Positions 1 through 8,546 are shown, counted from the first letter of the stretch. The stretch: 40,914 nt of DNA from an uncultured Bdellovibrionales bacterium (GCA_938002015.1 CALLAU010000041.1:1-40914); one strand, 5' to 3'. The notes: a model not told the origin generated them from the letters alone. Numbers and translations: made by a program.

Positions 1-686
1 CTAATACTCAAGACACCCTGGCTGAACCTATACAAAAAAATAACAATGTCGTTGTTTCTTTAAAGTCTACAAAAATAAAAGTAGATAGGTCTAAAAGTGC
101 ACCTCTAAAAAAACAACTTACGCAAAAGAAAATAGAGCCCATCAAGGCTGATAGTAATAACCTGCTAGCAATAAAAAACCAGGGTATTTCACCAAAAAAC
201 GATGCTAAAGCTATTGAAGAAATTAAAGCAGACGTAGAAGAAACTACTAAACTCATTAACTTTAAAAAACTTTCTCTTGTTTCCTTAAAAGATTGTGAAA
301 GCGACATCATCTCAGGTTCTTTAGATAAACTAGATTTTCAGCAGCTTAAAAACTGCTTATCCACAGTATCTACTAAAACTTTTGTTAACTCTGGAGAGAT
401 TATTGAACAAGGCCAAAGCTTTGAAACTATAATTAATTGGAGTATCAATGATGCTTCCATAACTTTTAGTGCAAGCTTTAATAGTGAGGATACCAGCGGT
501 AGTCAGTCTGACAGCCTGAGCTTAGATATTACGGAAGAAACAAAAGCCTATCTCATACCTAACTCTTTTCTAGATTTAGTAGACCCTGAGTCAATAAAAG
601 ATGAAGCAAGAACCAATATCTTAAACGCTTCTTTATTTGGCTTTGGGGAAAATATACCACAAACTTTTTTTCTACTCTCTGAGTAA
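1..686 (+). CDS. C-terminal part of an unrecognised protein (5' end outside window)
   Basis: An open frame runs from the left edge (first full codon at base 3) to a TAA at 684-686, giving 227 residues with no start inside the window. The first third is Lys/Gln/Asn-rich and low in complexity. It leads into a more ordered C-terminal part with two cysteines (in KDCES and KNCLS) and a Ser/Thr-rich, beta-like stretch, and ends in FFLLSE. The composition resembles a linker plus a periplasmic or surface domain, but no family is recognisable. It converges on the minus-strand gene ending at 745. Minus-strand open frames over the same bases look like shadows. The frame is well supported; the function is unknown. 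Confidence 0.6.
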   Translation, partial: NTQDTLAEPIQKNNNVVVSLKSTKIKVDRSKSAPLKKQLTQKKIEPIKADSNNLLAIKNQGISPKNDAKAIEEIKADVEETTKLINFKKLSLVSLKDCESDIISGSLDKLDFQQLKNCLSTVSTKTFVNSGEIIEQGQSFETIINWSINDASITFSASFNSEDTSGSQSDSLSLDITEETKAYLIPNSFLDLVDPESIKDEARTNILNASLFGFGENIPQTFFLLSE

Positions 687-744
687 AAAAGTCCACCATC
701 GGTTTTTAAAAGAGCTAAACTCAAGCAGCTCATATTTTTACTTT

Positions 745-1239
745 TTATGAACCCACATGCTCTAAGACATTACAGTTCGCTGCAGAATTAGGAAGCAGGT
801 TAACCAGGTCCTCAGTATAAACTGTACATGAAACCTGCACTGTAATTCCATCATCATTAGTAAACGAAAGCGCTCCCGTAATACCAGTAATGCCCTCAAC
901 TACTCTTTTATAAAACATTGAATTTGATGATATGCACGCAACTCTGTTAAGAGTCAGTTTTTGGCTGTTATGATCATATAAATTAAGAGAATCAGCTCTA
1001 TCACAAAGCTTAACCCGAGTATCTTTATAAACTGTTAAAAAGTTACCCTCTTGAGTGTCTAAATCAAAGCATTTTTGATTATCAACTGAAACAACTCTGT
1101 CACCAGAACTTGTAAGCTGATAGCATGTTAAAGTTGTCCTTCCATAAGGTCCTTCAGCGTACCAACCATAAAGTTCAGCACATGCTAAATGGCTATATAG
1201 ACTTGAAACAACCATTATAGTAAAAATAAAAAACTTCAT
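745..1239 (-). CDS. Small secreted protein of unknown function
   Basis: This encodes 164 residues. I place the start at the ATG at 1239 rather than further upstream: the protein then opens with MKFFIFTIMVVSSLYSHLACAE, a typical Sec signal peptide, and AAGGA lies about 7 bases before the ATG. The longer frame would add 40 residues of unlikely sequence. The mature part has several cysteines (LTCYQL, QKCFDL, KLCDRA, VACISS, VSCTVY, ANCNVL), consistent with a disulfide-bonded periplasmic or secreted protein. No family is recognised. It is a single gene on the minus strand, followed by a long intergenic region and the tdk promoter on the other strand. Confidence 0.72.
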   Translation of the reverse strand: MKFFIFTIMVVSSLYSHLACAELYGWYAEGPYGRTTLTCYQLTSSGDRVVSVDNQKCFDLDTQEGNFLTVYKDTRVKLCDRADSLNLYDHNSQKLTLNRVACISSNSMFYKRVVEGITGITGALSFTNDDGITVQVSCTVYTEDLVNLLPNSAANCNVLEHVGS

Positions 1240-1494
1240 GAAATATTCCTTACGGTTCAATTGGTATAGTAAAGGGCCAAGAACTAAATTTAAAAAAAAA
1301 TTAAACATATAGTAAAAATTCAATAACTGACCAATCTTTTTACAGCTCAAATCACACACAAGAAAGGCTCAGATAGAACTCTTAAAGATGAAATTGGTTT
1401 ACAGATTAAAAAGCTCTTCATGCTTAGATTAACAGCTTCTTGTAAGTATTTTTAATTCAATAAAAATTTATTTTTATTACCTTAAAAAACTTAT

Positions 1495-1524
1495 TTGACC
1501 AATTTTTCAAAGCCTCGCTATGCT
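1495..1524 (+). promoter_or_regulatory. Candidate sigma-70 promoter for tdk-hpt
   Basis: TTGACC (1495-1500) and TATGCT (1519-1524) are separated by 18 bases, a fair match to the -35/-10 consensus, about 70 bases before the tdk start. The rest of the 1240-1594 gap is AT-rich and shows no other gene or RNA. This is sequence match only. Confidence 0.45.
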
Positions 1525-1540
1525 TGATGCTTAGTTAGTT

Positions 1541-1552
1541 TTAAGCGCTTAA
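1541..1552. promoter_or_regulatory. Perfect 12-bp palindrome downstream of the tdk promoter
   Basis: TTAAGCGCTTAA is a perfect palindrome lying about 10-20 bases after the expected transcription start from the -10 at 1519-1524 and 42 bases before the tdk ATG. The position would suit an operator, but no regulator is known. Confidence 0.3.
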
Positions 1553-1594
1553 GGTTAAATCACTAAAAACTCAAACTTTTTTTTGGAGCTAGAA

Positions 1595-2197
1595 ATGGTA
1601 GATATGGAATATGGAAGAACAGATAGAGGCGGATGGATTGAAGTTGTCTGTGGCTGTATGTTTAGCGGAAAAACTGAAGAGCTTATTAAACTTTTAAAAA
1701 GAGCTCAGATTGCAAAAAAGAAAATCCAGGTCTTTAAGCCCCATATAGACAACAGATACCAGCTTGATTTCATCGTCTCTCATAACAGCACAAAGCTACC
1801 TTGTGAAGTCGTTGAAGACTCACGTGATATTGAAGCTCTTATAAAACCCGACACTCAAGTAGTGGCTATTGATGAGGTTCAATTCTTTGATCAAAACGTT
1901 GTTGAACTCGCTCAAAAACTTGCCTCAAAAGGAATGCAAGTTATTTGCGCAGGCCTTGATACAGATTGGCAAGGAAGACCTTTTCACCCAGTTCCACTTC
2001 TTTTAGCCGTTGCTGAAATTGTTCGCAAACAGTACGCCGTTTGTACCGAGTGTGGAGCTCCCGCAACAAAAACCCAAAGGACTATTCCCTCAACTGAGAA
2101 GGTTTTAGTAGGAACTGGTGAAGTCTATCAGGCACGATGCAGATTGCATTTTTCTCCATATCAGTATCTTTCTACTGATAGAGAAATAGAAGTTTAA
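1595..2197 (+). CDS. tdk: Thymidine kinase (type II)
   Basis: Phosphorylates thymidine to dTMP with ATP in the salvage pathway. It has 200 residues, the usual size for the type II family. The P-loop is GCMFSGKT (residues 20-27), the Walker B/catalytic stretch is IDEVQFF (catalytic Glu94), and a structural zinc site is formed by C150, C153, C182 and H185 (VCTEC and CRLH). The ATG at 1595 is preferred because GGAG sits 6 bases upstream; an in-frame TTG at 1583 overlaps that ribosome-binding site. hpt follows after about 50 bases on the same strand, so the two probably form a nucleotide-salvage operon. The identity is certain. Confidence 0.96.
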   Translation: MVDMEYGRTDRGGWIEVVCGCMFSGKTEELIKLLKRAQIAKKKIQVFKPHIDNRYQLDFIVSHNSTKLPCEVVEDSRDIEALIKPDTQVVAIDEVQFFDQNVVELAQKLASKGMQVICAGLDTDWQGRPFHPVPLLLAVAEIVRKQYAVCTECGAPATKTQRTIPSTEKVLVGTGEVYQARCRLHFSPYQYLSTDREIEV

Positions 2198-2248
2198 GCT
2201 AACCATCAAAACAAGCTTAAGAAAAAGAAACAAAGACGAGGTTTTAAA

Positions 2249-2791
2249 ATGCAGGGCGATTTACTTACAACTTTAATTGATGAAAAGAAAATACAAGACC
2301 GAGTTTCTGAAATAGCAAAAGAGCTTGGTAAAAAGTTTGAAAGCGCTAAAGAGCCTCCTATATTTATCTGTGTTTTAAAAGGGGCTAGCTTCTTTTATGC
2401 TGATCTTATTAAAGCCTTTCCTCATGATTGTAAGTGTGATTTTATGGGCTGCTCAAGCTACGGATCAGGAACAAGTTCAAGTGGTGAAGTAAAAGTAACT
2501 TACGATCTTTCTATGTCTATCAAAGGTAAAGATGTCGTGTTAGTAGAAGATATTGTTGATACTGGATACACACTCAACTTCTTAAATAAATTCTTACAAA
2601 CAAGAGAGCCAAAATCTGTAACAACAGTATCACTTCTTCATAAGCCCGAGGCTAAAAAAATTGATTATGAACTTGATATAAAAGGTTTTGATATCGGTAA
2701 TGAGTTTGTAGTTGGATACGGTTTAGACTTTAACAATTTCTACAGGCACCTTCCTGAGATTTCAATACTAACTAATACTCAGCTTAACTAA
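2249..2791 (+). CDS. hpt: Hypoxanthine/guanine phosphoribosyltransferase
   Basis: Joins hypoxanthine or guanine to PRPP to make IMP or GMP. It has 180 residues, the normal length for bacterial HPRT. The PRPP loop VLVEDIVDTGYTL (residues about 97-109, acidic pair E100/D101 and D104) is textbook, as are the early VLKGASFF loop and the flexible-loop SSYGSGTSSSG segment. A purine-ring binding segment follows near FDIGNEFVVGYG. The ATG at 2249 is preceded by GACGAGG. The gene lies directly after tdk. Which purine it prefers cannot be read from the sequence. Confidence 0.95.
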   Translation: MQGDLLTTLIDEKKIQDRVSEIAKELGKKFESAKEPPIFICVLKGASFFYADLIKAFPHDCKCDFMGCSSYGSGTSSSGEVKVTYDLSMSIKGKDVVLVEDIVDTGYTLNFLNKFLQTREPKSVTTVSLLHKPEAKKIDYELDIKGFDIGNEFVVGYGLDFNNFYRHLPEISILTNTQLN

Positions 2792-2811
2792 GATTAAGGT
2801 ACAATATTCCA

Positions 2812-3621
2812 TTGAGCTCAAAGGAACCCTATTACATTTATCGCGGGTTTAGTGACTTTGAAGTTCCCGCTATTATTTATGCAGCATTTCAAAATGAAAT
2901 TGACCTTTTAAAGAATGAGATTGATAAAGGCATTGATTTAAATATTAGAGACCGAGATGGATACACTGCCCTTTGCTGGGCAGCAGAAAAAGGGCACAAC
3001 GAAATTATTAAACTTCTCTTAGATGCAGGAGCCGATCCTTCTCTATCAGGAGAAGGATGGCCCTTTTACTCTAGCCCATTGCAAGCTTCACTTATGAACT
3101 CTGGTACAGAAACTTTAGAGTTTTTTATAGATCAAATCACTTCTGAGCAAACACTAAACTCACTTTTAAATAGAAAGATAAGTATTAGTCAATTTGTGCT
3201 ACTTCAAAGTTTCGCTAAAAAAAGAGGTTATAAGATTAATGCAAAACTGCTTCACCTTATATCTGACAACCTAAACCCTAATACCTATTTAAAAAAAATC
3301 TTAGAAAAAATAGACTCTGAAGTTTTTAACATGAACCATTACTGTCAAAACGGTTTCACCGCAGCCGCTGTGTATATGCAAAACCCAAGTTCAAAATTAG
3401 AAGTACTTAAATTACTTGAAAACAAAGGCTCTAATCTCTTACTTTTAACAAAACACCAGGAGTCACTAATAAGAATTTTATATAATTCTCATCACTACAA
3501 TAAGTGGGAAAAAAAAGCTCTTTTAATTTATTTGCAAAAAAGTGGCGTGAGATACAGCCCAGTTAATAACGCTAAAGACTTACTGTCTAAGTTTAGACTC
3601 GCCTTTATTGCCTGGGTATAG
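2812..3621 (+). CDS. Ankyrin-repeat protein
   Basis: This 269-residue protein has one clear ankyrin repeat at residues 47-79 (DRDGYTALCWAAEKGHNEII then KLLLDAGADP) and weaker repeat-like helices before it and at about 183-205 (NGFTAAAVYM, LEVLKLLENKGSN). There is no signal peptide or membrane segment, so it is probably a cytoplasmic protein-binding scaffold; the partner is unknown. The start is a TTG at 2812 with AAGGT about 11 bases upstream; the first in-frame ATG lies past the ankyrin repeat. It follows hpt by 20 bases and may be co-transcribed, although no functional link is apparent. Confidence 0.75.
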   Translation: MSSKEPYYIYRGFSDFEVPAIIYAAFQNEIDLLKNEIDKGIDLNIRDRDGYTALCWAAEKGHNEIIKLLLDAGADPSLSGEGWPFYSSPLQASLMNSGTETLEFFIDQITSEQTLNSLLNRKISISQFVLLQSFAKKRGYKINAKLLHLISDNLNPNTYLKKILEKIDSEVFNMNHYCQNGFTAAAVYMQNPSSKLEVLKLLENKGSNLLLLTKHQESLIRILYNSHHYNKWEKKALLIYLQKSGVRYSPVNNAKDLLSKFRLAFIAWV

Positions 3622-3653
3622 CACAACTTATTTTACTAAATAACTCACACCTA

Positions 3654-3679
3654 CTTTATGTTTTCTTAATAACATAAAG
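3654..3679. terminator. 9-bp perfect inverted repeat between convergent genes
   Basis: CTTTATGTT (3654-3662) and AACATAAAG (3671-3679) form a perfect 9-bp stem with an 8-base loop. It overlaps the stop codon of the minus-strand gene and lies 33 bases after the end of the ankyrin gene. The position between convergent ends suggests a bidirectional terminator, but neither side has a proper U-tract. Confidence 0.4.
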
Positions 3680-3947
3680 CCTTTGATCTTATTTGGTATT
3701 GGTGCTCACTGCCAGTCGCGTTATCCATTAGAGTCATAGGGAAAACATCAAACTGAATAACATCCATTTTTCTACTGCCACACTTTTCAGATAGAGTATT
3801 TAAAGCTTCTGTTGAAACTCTTGACTGCTCTTCATCACTTAGCCCATTTGGAGCATCGTAATTACTACTATGCTTAACAACTTCAACATTTGCTGATGCC
3901 AAACCTAATCCACAAAAGAAAAAAACTAAAACACTGATAATTTTCAT
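3666..3947 (-). CDS. Small secreted protein of unknown function
   Basis: This encodes 93 residues. The N-terminus MKIISVLVFFFCGLGLASA is a clear Sec signal peptide with an A-S-A cleavage site, leaving a mature protein of about 74 residues. Two cysteines (SEKCGS and the penultimate ALCY) could form a single disulfide. The start is supported by GAGGG about 8 bases upstream. No family is recognised. It lies downstream of the palindromic element at 3974-4037, in the same direction as the carboxypeptidase gene but separated from it by about 100 bases. Confidence 0.7.
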   Translation of the reverse strand: MKIISVLVFFFCGLGLASANVEVVKHSSNYDAPNGLSDEEQSRVSTEALNTLSEKCGSRKMDVIQFDVFPMTLMDNATGSEHQYQIRSKALCY

Positions 3948-3973
3948 ATATTTACACCCTCTTTTTTATTACT

Positions 3974-4037
3974 ACTAAAGACTAGCTTAAAGCTTCTAAA
4001 AGTGAAGATATACTCAATTTTAAGCTAGACTAAAGAC
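3974..4037. repeat. Palindromic mini-element flanked by direct repeats
   Basis: A perfect 10-bp inverted repeat, CTAGCTTAAA (3982-3991) and TTTAAGCTAG (4019-4028), encloses 27 bases. It is flanked on both sides by the direct repeat ACTAAAGA (3974-3981 and 4029-4036; 9 bases if the next C is counted). The arrangement is that of a tiny inverted-repeat element with a target duplication. It could instead be a recombination site or a protein-binding region. No further copy was noticed in this window. Confidence 0.5.
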
Positions 4038-4048
4038 CTGCAATGATC

Positions 4049-5437
4049 TTAGAGAAGGCGCTCTAAAAAGTTATCTATTGAATCTCTGGCATCAAATTGA
4101 AGCCCATTTCTAGCGTTAAAGAAAAATGAGAAAACATACTCATCACCTTGCTCATTCTTTGCGTACCCAGCTAAAGAAGAAACGCCAGCTAATAAGCCAG
4201 TTTTTGCTCTAACTAAACCAGGCTTCTTACATATTCTCTTCTTTAATGTTCCATCAATGCATGAAACAGGAAAAGATGAGAGAAACTCAGGATAAAACTG
4301 CTTATCTCTAATGCTTAAGAGAAACTGACTAAAATCATCTGCTGTAAACTTATTCTCTCTTCCAAGACCTGAGGCATTTCCGTAAACAAAATTCTTAAAA
4401 GGATGAATCTTAGTAAAAGAATCTCTTATAGATTTAATTCCTGATGCAAAACTAGCACCTTCTCCATCTTGAGTGTAGGCAAGGTGTTTAGTTAAAGAGT
4501 CTGCAATAAAATTATTTGAAAACTTCATCATAAGATTTAACATATTTGAAAGTGGACGGCTTTTAACTTCACCTACAAGGAATAGATTCTCAGGAGTTTT
4601 CCCTCTTACAACTTTTCCTTTAAAAGAAATCCCTGCCTCACTTAAAAGCTGCTTAAACTGTGCTCCAAAATAATCTCTTGGATTAAAAACTCTTCTATAA
4701 AAAGACTTCTCTTCTTTAACAGCATCCTTACCAAAACTCACCTTAATCTTCTCTCCAAAGCCTTTTTTTGAGCGCATTTCAACTTGCGAGGCCTTTCTAA
4801 AGTTCTTTCTAGCTTTTACATCAAAGTAAGGATTAAAGGGGTCAGCAACAGCTAAAGCCGTATCAGCATCAACAAGCCTTACTCTTACAGCATTCCAGTT
4901 AAGTGCTAACGCAGTAATTGGCGCATTATAAGCTCTTTGATTCCATTTAGACCTAGAGGCAACAAGTGTTTTATCATCAAAAGCATAATCATCTAACCAA
5001 ATATCTCCTGTGATCTCTTTAATGCCCCACTTTCTAATTTCATTAACTAAAACCCAAAGTTTTTCTGATACAAGTGTAGGATCTCCAAAGCCTTTTATAT
5101 AAAGATTACCCCTATAAACCCCTCCAGAGCTTGGTTTTCCATCAGAGTATATCATCGTACTAATTCTATGCTGAGCTCCAAGAGTTTCCATCAACCCAGC
5201 ACCCGTAACTGCTTTTGTTACAGAAGCTGGAATGAATGGTTTTTTAGAATTATTCTCAAAAACTTTTTTAAAATCAGCTGATCCTTTGCTCTTTTTATAA
5301 AGACTTATACCAAACTGGCTTGGGTTAATTTTTTTTGATAACAAGCTAGATTTAAAAAGTGACTTATAATCTGTCGTGACAGAGTAAGATGGAGAGCATA
5401 AAGTAGAGGAGATGATAAGTAGTATAAATTTTTTCAT
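4049..5437 (-). CDS. dacB: D-alanyl-D-alanine carboxypeptidase/endopeptidase, PBP4 family (S13)
   Basis: A periplasmic penicillin-binding protein that trims or cuts peptidoglycan cross-links. It has 462 residues from the ATG at 5437, which gives the signal peptide MKKFILLIISSTLCSPSYS. All three active-site motifs are present: SVTK (S72, K75), SNN (S307) and KTG (412-414). The long insert between the first two motifs is typical of the S13/PBP4 type. The longer upstream frame is rejected because it buries the signal peptide. No good ribosome-binding site is visible. The first 26 bases overlap the divergent lipoprotein gene. In predatory relatives, DacB-type enzymes remodel the prey wall; whether this one does is unknown. 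Confidence 0.9.
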   Translation of the reverse strand: MKKFILLIISSTLCSPSYSVTTDYKSLFKSSLLSKKINPSQFGISLYKKSKGSADFKKVFENNSKKPFIPASVTKAVTGAGLMETLGAQHRISTMIYSDGKPSSGGVYRGNLYIKGFGDPTLVSEKLWVLVNEIRKWGIKEITGDIWLDDYAFDDKTLVASRSKWNQRAYNAPITALALNWNAVRVRLVDADTALAVADPFNPYFDVKARKNFRKASQVEMRSKKGFGEKIKVSFGKDAVKEEKSFYRRVFNPRDYFGAQFKQLLSEAGISFKGKVVRGKTPENLFLVGEVKSRPLSNMLNLMMKFSNNFIADSLTKHLAYTQDGEGASFASGIKSIRDSFTKIHPFKNFVYGNASGLGRENKFTADDFSQFLLSIRDKQFYPEFLSSFPVSCIDGTLKKRICKKPGLVRAKTGLLAGVSSLAGYAKNEQGDEYVFSFFFNARNGLQFDARDSIDNFLERLL

Positions 5438-6911
5438 AGCAAAAAGCTTAACAGTTCTTTTTCTTATACTTAATATATTTTTTATATTTTTATTTTCTAG
5501 CTGCAGCAGCCAGTCTGATAAAAGAGACACCAACCTTATCACTGTAGCCCTAGGCTCTGCTCCAGGCTCACTTGATCCTGTTATTTCAACAGATGCTACT
5601 GGAATGAGAATGTCCTCACTCCTTTATCAAGGCTTAGTAAAAATTGGCCCGGACCTTAATCCAAGTGCTGACCTAGCTTATAAATGGAGCGTTGATGGCT
5701 CTAATTATACATTTCTCATTAGAAACACTCAAAAATTTTCAGATGGCTCACTTATTAAGTGTAGTGATATCTTAAAAAGCATTGAGCTTTATCAAAATAA
5801 AAAATCTCCCTTTAACTCAGTATTTAAAGTTATAAAAAAACCTTCATGTGTATCTATTGGTGATGATTTAAAGTTAATTTTTAGTCTTGAGCAGCCCTCA
5901 GTAAAATTTATCACAGCTGATCTTCCTGTTCTTAAAATTAAATCTTTAAAAAATCTTGGAAGCGGAGCTTTTACTCTCTCACTAAACACTCCAGCTCAAT
6001 CAGAACTTAAACCAAATGAGTTTTATGAAAATCCTCAAAAATACACGCTCCAGTTTAAATACTTAAAAGATGATTTCTCAAGATTTTTAAAAGTCTATAA
6101 AGGAGAGATCGACATAGCTCCAAACTCCATTCCATTTGAAAAAGTTTCTTCTTTTAAAGACTCAAAATTTAAAATCATTGAAACCGCATCTTTATCTACC
6201 TCTTATCTACTTATTAACCACAAAAATGAAGCTTTAAAAAATCTTGATTTTAGAAAACTTATTTATGAGTCGATTGGCATTGATGATATTGTTAAAAACC
6301 GTTTTGAAAACCATGTTACAAAAGCCTATAGTCTTATGTCTCCAGATCACCCCTACTTTCCTAAAGAGCTGCTAAATTTATCACTTAAGACGAGCAATAA
6401 AGATATTAAAAAACCTCTTATTACTTTAAAATCCTCTAACTCAAGACAGGCTAGAGAAACAGGGAAGATCATCAGTCAAAAATTAAGATCAAAAGGCATT
6501 CCAACAAGACAGCACAGTTATGAATGGGGAACTTTTTATAAAGATGTTAAATCCGGTAACTTTGATATCGCGCTCATGAAGTGGGTTGGAGTTATTGACC
6601 CTGATCTTTATAACTTAGCGTTTCACTCTGATGAATTTCCTCCAGGAAGAAACAGAGGTTATTATAAAAGCACTAAACTTGATAACGAGCTTTTAGAGGC
6701 AAAAAAAGTAAACAGTCTAAAAGAGCGCATAAAAGCTTATTCAAAGGTGCAAGAAAGAGTGCTTAAAGACCTAGCTATTATTCCACTTTGGCATGAAAAC
6801 CAAATTCATATCATTCACCCAAGAGTTAAAAACTATGAAGTTAATCCTATGGGGGATTTTTATTCTCTTCTTAATTTGAAAATACAGCCAAAAAATACTA
6901 CAAGTAATTAA
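5412..6911 (+). CDS. ABC transporter peptide-binding lipoprotein (SBP family 5)
   Basis: A 499-residue solute-binding protein of the DppA/OppA type. It has a hydrophobic N-terminus ending in FLFSSCSSQ, with Cys32 as the likely lipidated residue; the lipobox is imperfect because of the Phe at -3. Family-typical segments follow: LGSAPGSLDPVISTDATG, LLYQGLVKI, FLIRNTQKFSDGS, and near the C-terminus DPDLYNLAFHSDE and IIPLWHE. The only good start is the ATG at 5412, which lies inside the 5' end of dacB on the other strand, with GAGGAG abutting it, unusually close. No permease or ATPase genes are adjacent, so it is an orphan binding protein in this window. The ligand is inferred to be oligopeptide. 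Confidence 0.85.
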   Translation: MISSINFFIAKSLTVLFLILNIFFIFLFSSCSSQSDKRDTNLITVALGSAPGSLDPVISTDATGMRMSSLLYQGLVKIGPDLNPSADLAYKWSVDGSNYTFLIRNTQKFSDGSLIKCSDILKSIELYQNKKSPFNSVFKVIKKPSCVSIGDDLKLIFSLEQPSVKFITADLPVLKIKSLKNLGSGAFTLSLNTPAQSELKPNEFYENPQKYTLQFKYLKDDFSRFLKVYKGEIDIAPNSIPFEKVSSFKDSKFKIIETASLSTSYLLINHKNEALKNLDFRKLIYESIGIDDIVKNRFENHVTKAYSLMSPDHPYFPKELLNLSLKTSNKDIKKPLITLKSSNSRQARETGKIISQKLRSKGIPTRQHSYEWGTFYKDVKSGNFDIALMKWVGVIDPDLYNLAFHSDEFPPGRNRGYYKSTKLDNELLEAKKVNSLKERIKAYSKVQERVLKDLAIIPLWHENQIHIIHPRVKNYEVNPMGDFYSLLNLKIQPKNTTSN

Positions 6912-6966
6912 AAGAATTACTAAAGCTCATCTTAAAAGAAGACTTAAAAAAGGCAGTTTAAAAAAC

Positions 6967-7641
6967 ATGAATGAATTTAATCCTAAAAACTTTTTTGATT
7001 TATCAGACCCTCTTTTTCATAGTCTTTTCTCTGATCTAGAAAATCCGTGGAGCGTTTTAAAAGGAAATTTAAAAAAGTACTTAAAAGAAATTATAAGTGA
7101 AGAAAATGTATTAGATGGTGATATTTCACCTAACGCCTTTATAGAAGGTTCACATATCCATATTGCAAAAGGAGCAAAAGTAGAAGCTGGGGCTTTTATA
7201 AAAGGCCCTGTCTATATTGGACCAGGAACTGAAGTTAGACATGGAGCCTACATTAGAGGAAACGTGCTCGTAGGTGAAAACTGCGTTGTTGGCCATTCTA
7301 CTGAAATCAAACACTCTATACTTTTTAATGGAGCAAAAGCTGGTCACTTTAACTACATCGGAGACAGTGTTTTAGGAAATGATGTTAACCTTGGAGCTGG
7401 AACTAAACTAGCAAACTTAAAAATAACTCCAGGCAATGTCAGCCTTAAATATGACGGGAAAAATATAGACTCAGGATTAAGAAAATTTGGTTCTATCTTA
7501 GGTGATAAATGTGAAACAGGGTGCAATAGTGTTTTAAACCCAGGAACCACTCTATCTCCTAAGTCCTTAGTCTTTCCAAACTTTACAGCAAATGGCGCAT
7601 ATACTAACCGAACCGTTCTCGGCCCCAAAAGAAATGGCTAA
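6967..7641 (+). CDS. Left-handed beta-helix (hexapeptide repeat) protein, GlmU C-terminal-like
   Basis: This 224-residue protein has a run of hexapeptide repeats from about residue 50 to 200 (GDISPNAFIEGSHIHIAKGA, GPVYIGPGTEV, AYIRGNVLVGENCVVGHSTE), followed by the loop KLANLKITPGNV. This resembles the acetyltransferase half of GlmU-like sugar nucleotidyltransferases. The N-terminal 45 residues (FFDLSDPLFHSLFSDLENPW) are shared with truncated relatives. There is no uridylyltransferase domain, so if it is an enzyme it would act only as an acyltransferase on a sugar or sugar nucleotide. The start ATG at 6967 has a weak upstream AAAAGGCAG. The substrate is not known. Confidence 0.78.
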   Translation: MNEFNPKNFFDLSDPLFHSLFSDLENPWSVLKGNLKKYLKEIISEENVLDGDISPNAFIEGSHIHIAKGAKVEAGAFIKGPVYIGPGTEVRHGAYIRGNVLVGENCVVGHSTEIKHSILFNGAKAGHFNYIGDSVLGNDVNLGAGTKLANLKITPGNVSLKYDGKNIDSGLRKFGSILGDKCETGCNSVLNPGTTLSPKSLVFPNFTANGAYTNRTVLGPKRNG

Positions 7642-7861
7642 AAGTGCCCATAAACAAAATAATTAGCCACTATTGCGTAAGGCCAATACAGCAAGTAAAA
7701 CACTAATACTCCCTTTCGTATTGCTTTAAAATGACATTTTACGGCTCTAAAATTCGTTCTTTAAACAGCTCTAACACATCTCTGGCTCATACTTTCCATC
7801 TAAGACAATTTCATCTGAGCATAATTTTTGCTTTAAGTTAGTAACAAGGAGAAAGTGAGTT

Positions 7862-8437
7862 ATGTTAAAAAGCTTTTTAATTATATTTAATACGTTCTTA
7901 TTACTTCATAGTACTATAGCTTCAGCAGAAAGCATTCAGGTTAGTAGATCTACTGTTGAAGTAGATAACGTAAGTATTCAAACAACTGTTACTAGTGAAA
8001 ACTGTCGTTTATCTGAAGAAAAGTACAGAGGCTTTAGGCCAAATAAAGACATTCCATCAGCCCAAATTTCTTGTATTCTCGATGACCCTTCAATCAACGA
8101 AGAGCTTTTAAATATTTTAGAAGCTCATAACCGCTTTAATTCAGCGTTTAAACAATCAAACCCTGTGGAAAGCTTATCACTAGGAAACACAGTCACAGAT
8201 GTTCTTGGCAACAAAGTAAGTATTTTTTTGCGATTTGAAACAATAAATAGTCCTAAAATAAAAGTAAACTTTAGTGTTGAAAGTCCTTTACTTGATGAGT
8301 TAGATACAACTCTAGGTCATGTAGAGTTTTGGGATATGCTTTTTACTATGACTAATACTGAGGAGTTTAAAAGAATAACTAACAGTATTTTGTCTGAAGA
8401 TATTAGTATTGAATCAAATCCAATTCCCGTTATGTAA
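7862..8437 (+). CDS. Secreted protein of unknown function
   Basis: This encodes 191 residues beginning with the signal peptide MLKSFLIIFNTFLLLHSTIASA. AAGGAG lies upstream at a usable distance, supporting the ATG at 7862. The mature part contains two cysteines (ENCRLS and ISCILD) that could pair, and it is mixed alpha/beta with no recognised motif. Two hairpins follow the gene. The 220-base gap before it (7642-7861) shows nothing I can identify. The product is probably periplasmic; its role is unknown. Confidence 0.72.
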   Translation: MLKSFLIIFNTFLLLHSTIASAESIQVSRSTVEVDNVSIQTTVTSENCRLSEEKYRGFRPNKDIPSAQISCILDDPSINEELLNILEAHNRFNSAFKQSNPVESLSLGNTVTDVLGNKVSIFLRFETINSPKIKVNFSVESPLLDELDTTLGHVEFWDMLFTMTNTEEFKRITNSILSEDISIESNPIPVM

Positions 8438-8458
8438 TAGAATAGATGTTCATTAACT

Positions 8459-8546
8459 CAGGTTTGTTTCATCATGAAGCAGTCAAAAAACCTGTGAACT
8501 CCTTTTACTATATTCATTAAAGCTCTAAGCCACTTTATTTAGAGCT
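8459..8546 (+). other. Two hairpins in the gap before lspA
   Basis: The first stem is CAGGTTT (8459-8465) with AAACCTG (8488-8494), holding a smaller TTCAT/ATGAA hairpin in its loop. The second is a perfect 8-bp stem, AGCTCTAA (8521-8528) with TTAGAGCT (8539-8546). Neither is followed by a U-tract. They could end transcription of the secreted-protein gene or structure the lspA leader. Confidence 0.35.

Noticed and set aside
8..733. Two minus-strand open frames (100 and 61 codons)
   Set aside because: They lie antisense to the open plus-strand frame that runs through 1-686, which has normal codon use and ends properly. The minus frames lack ribosome-binding sites and sensible composition.
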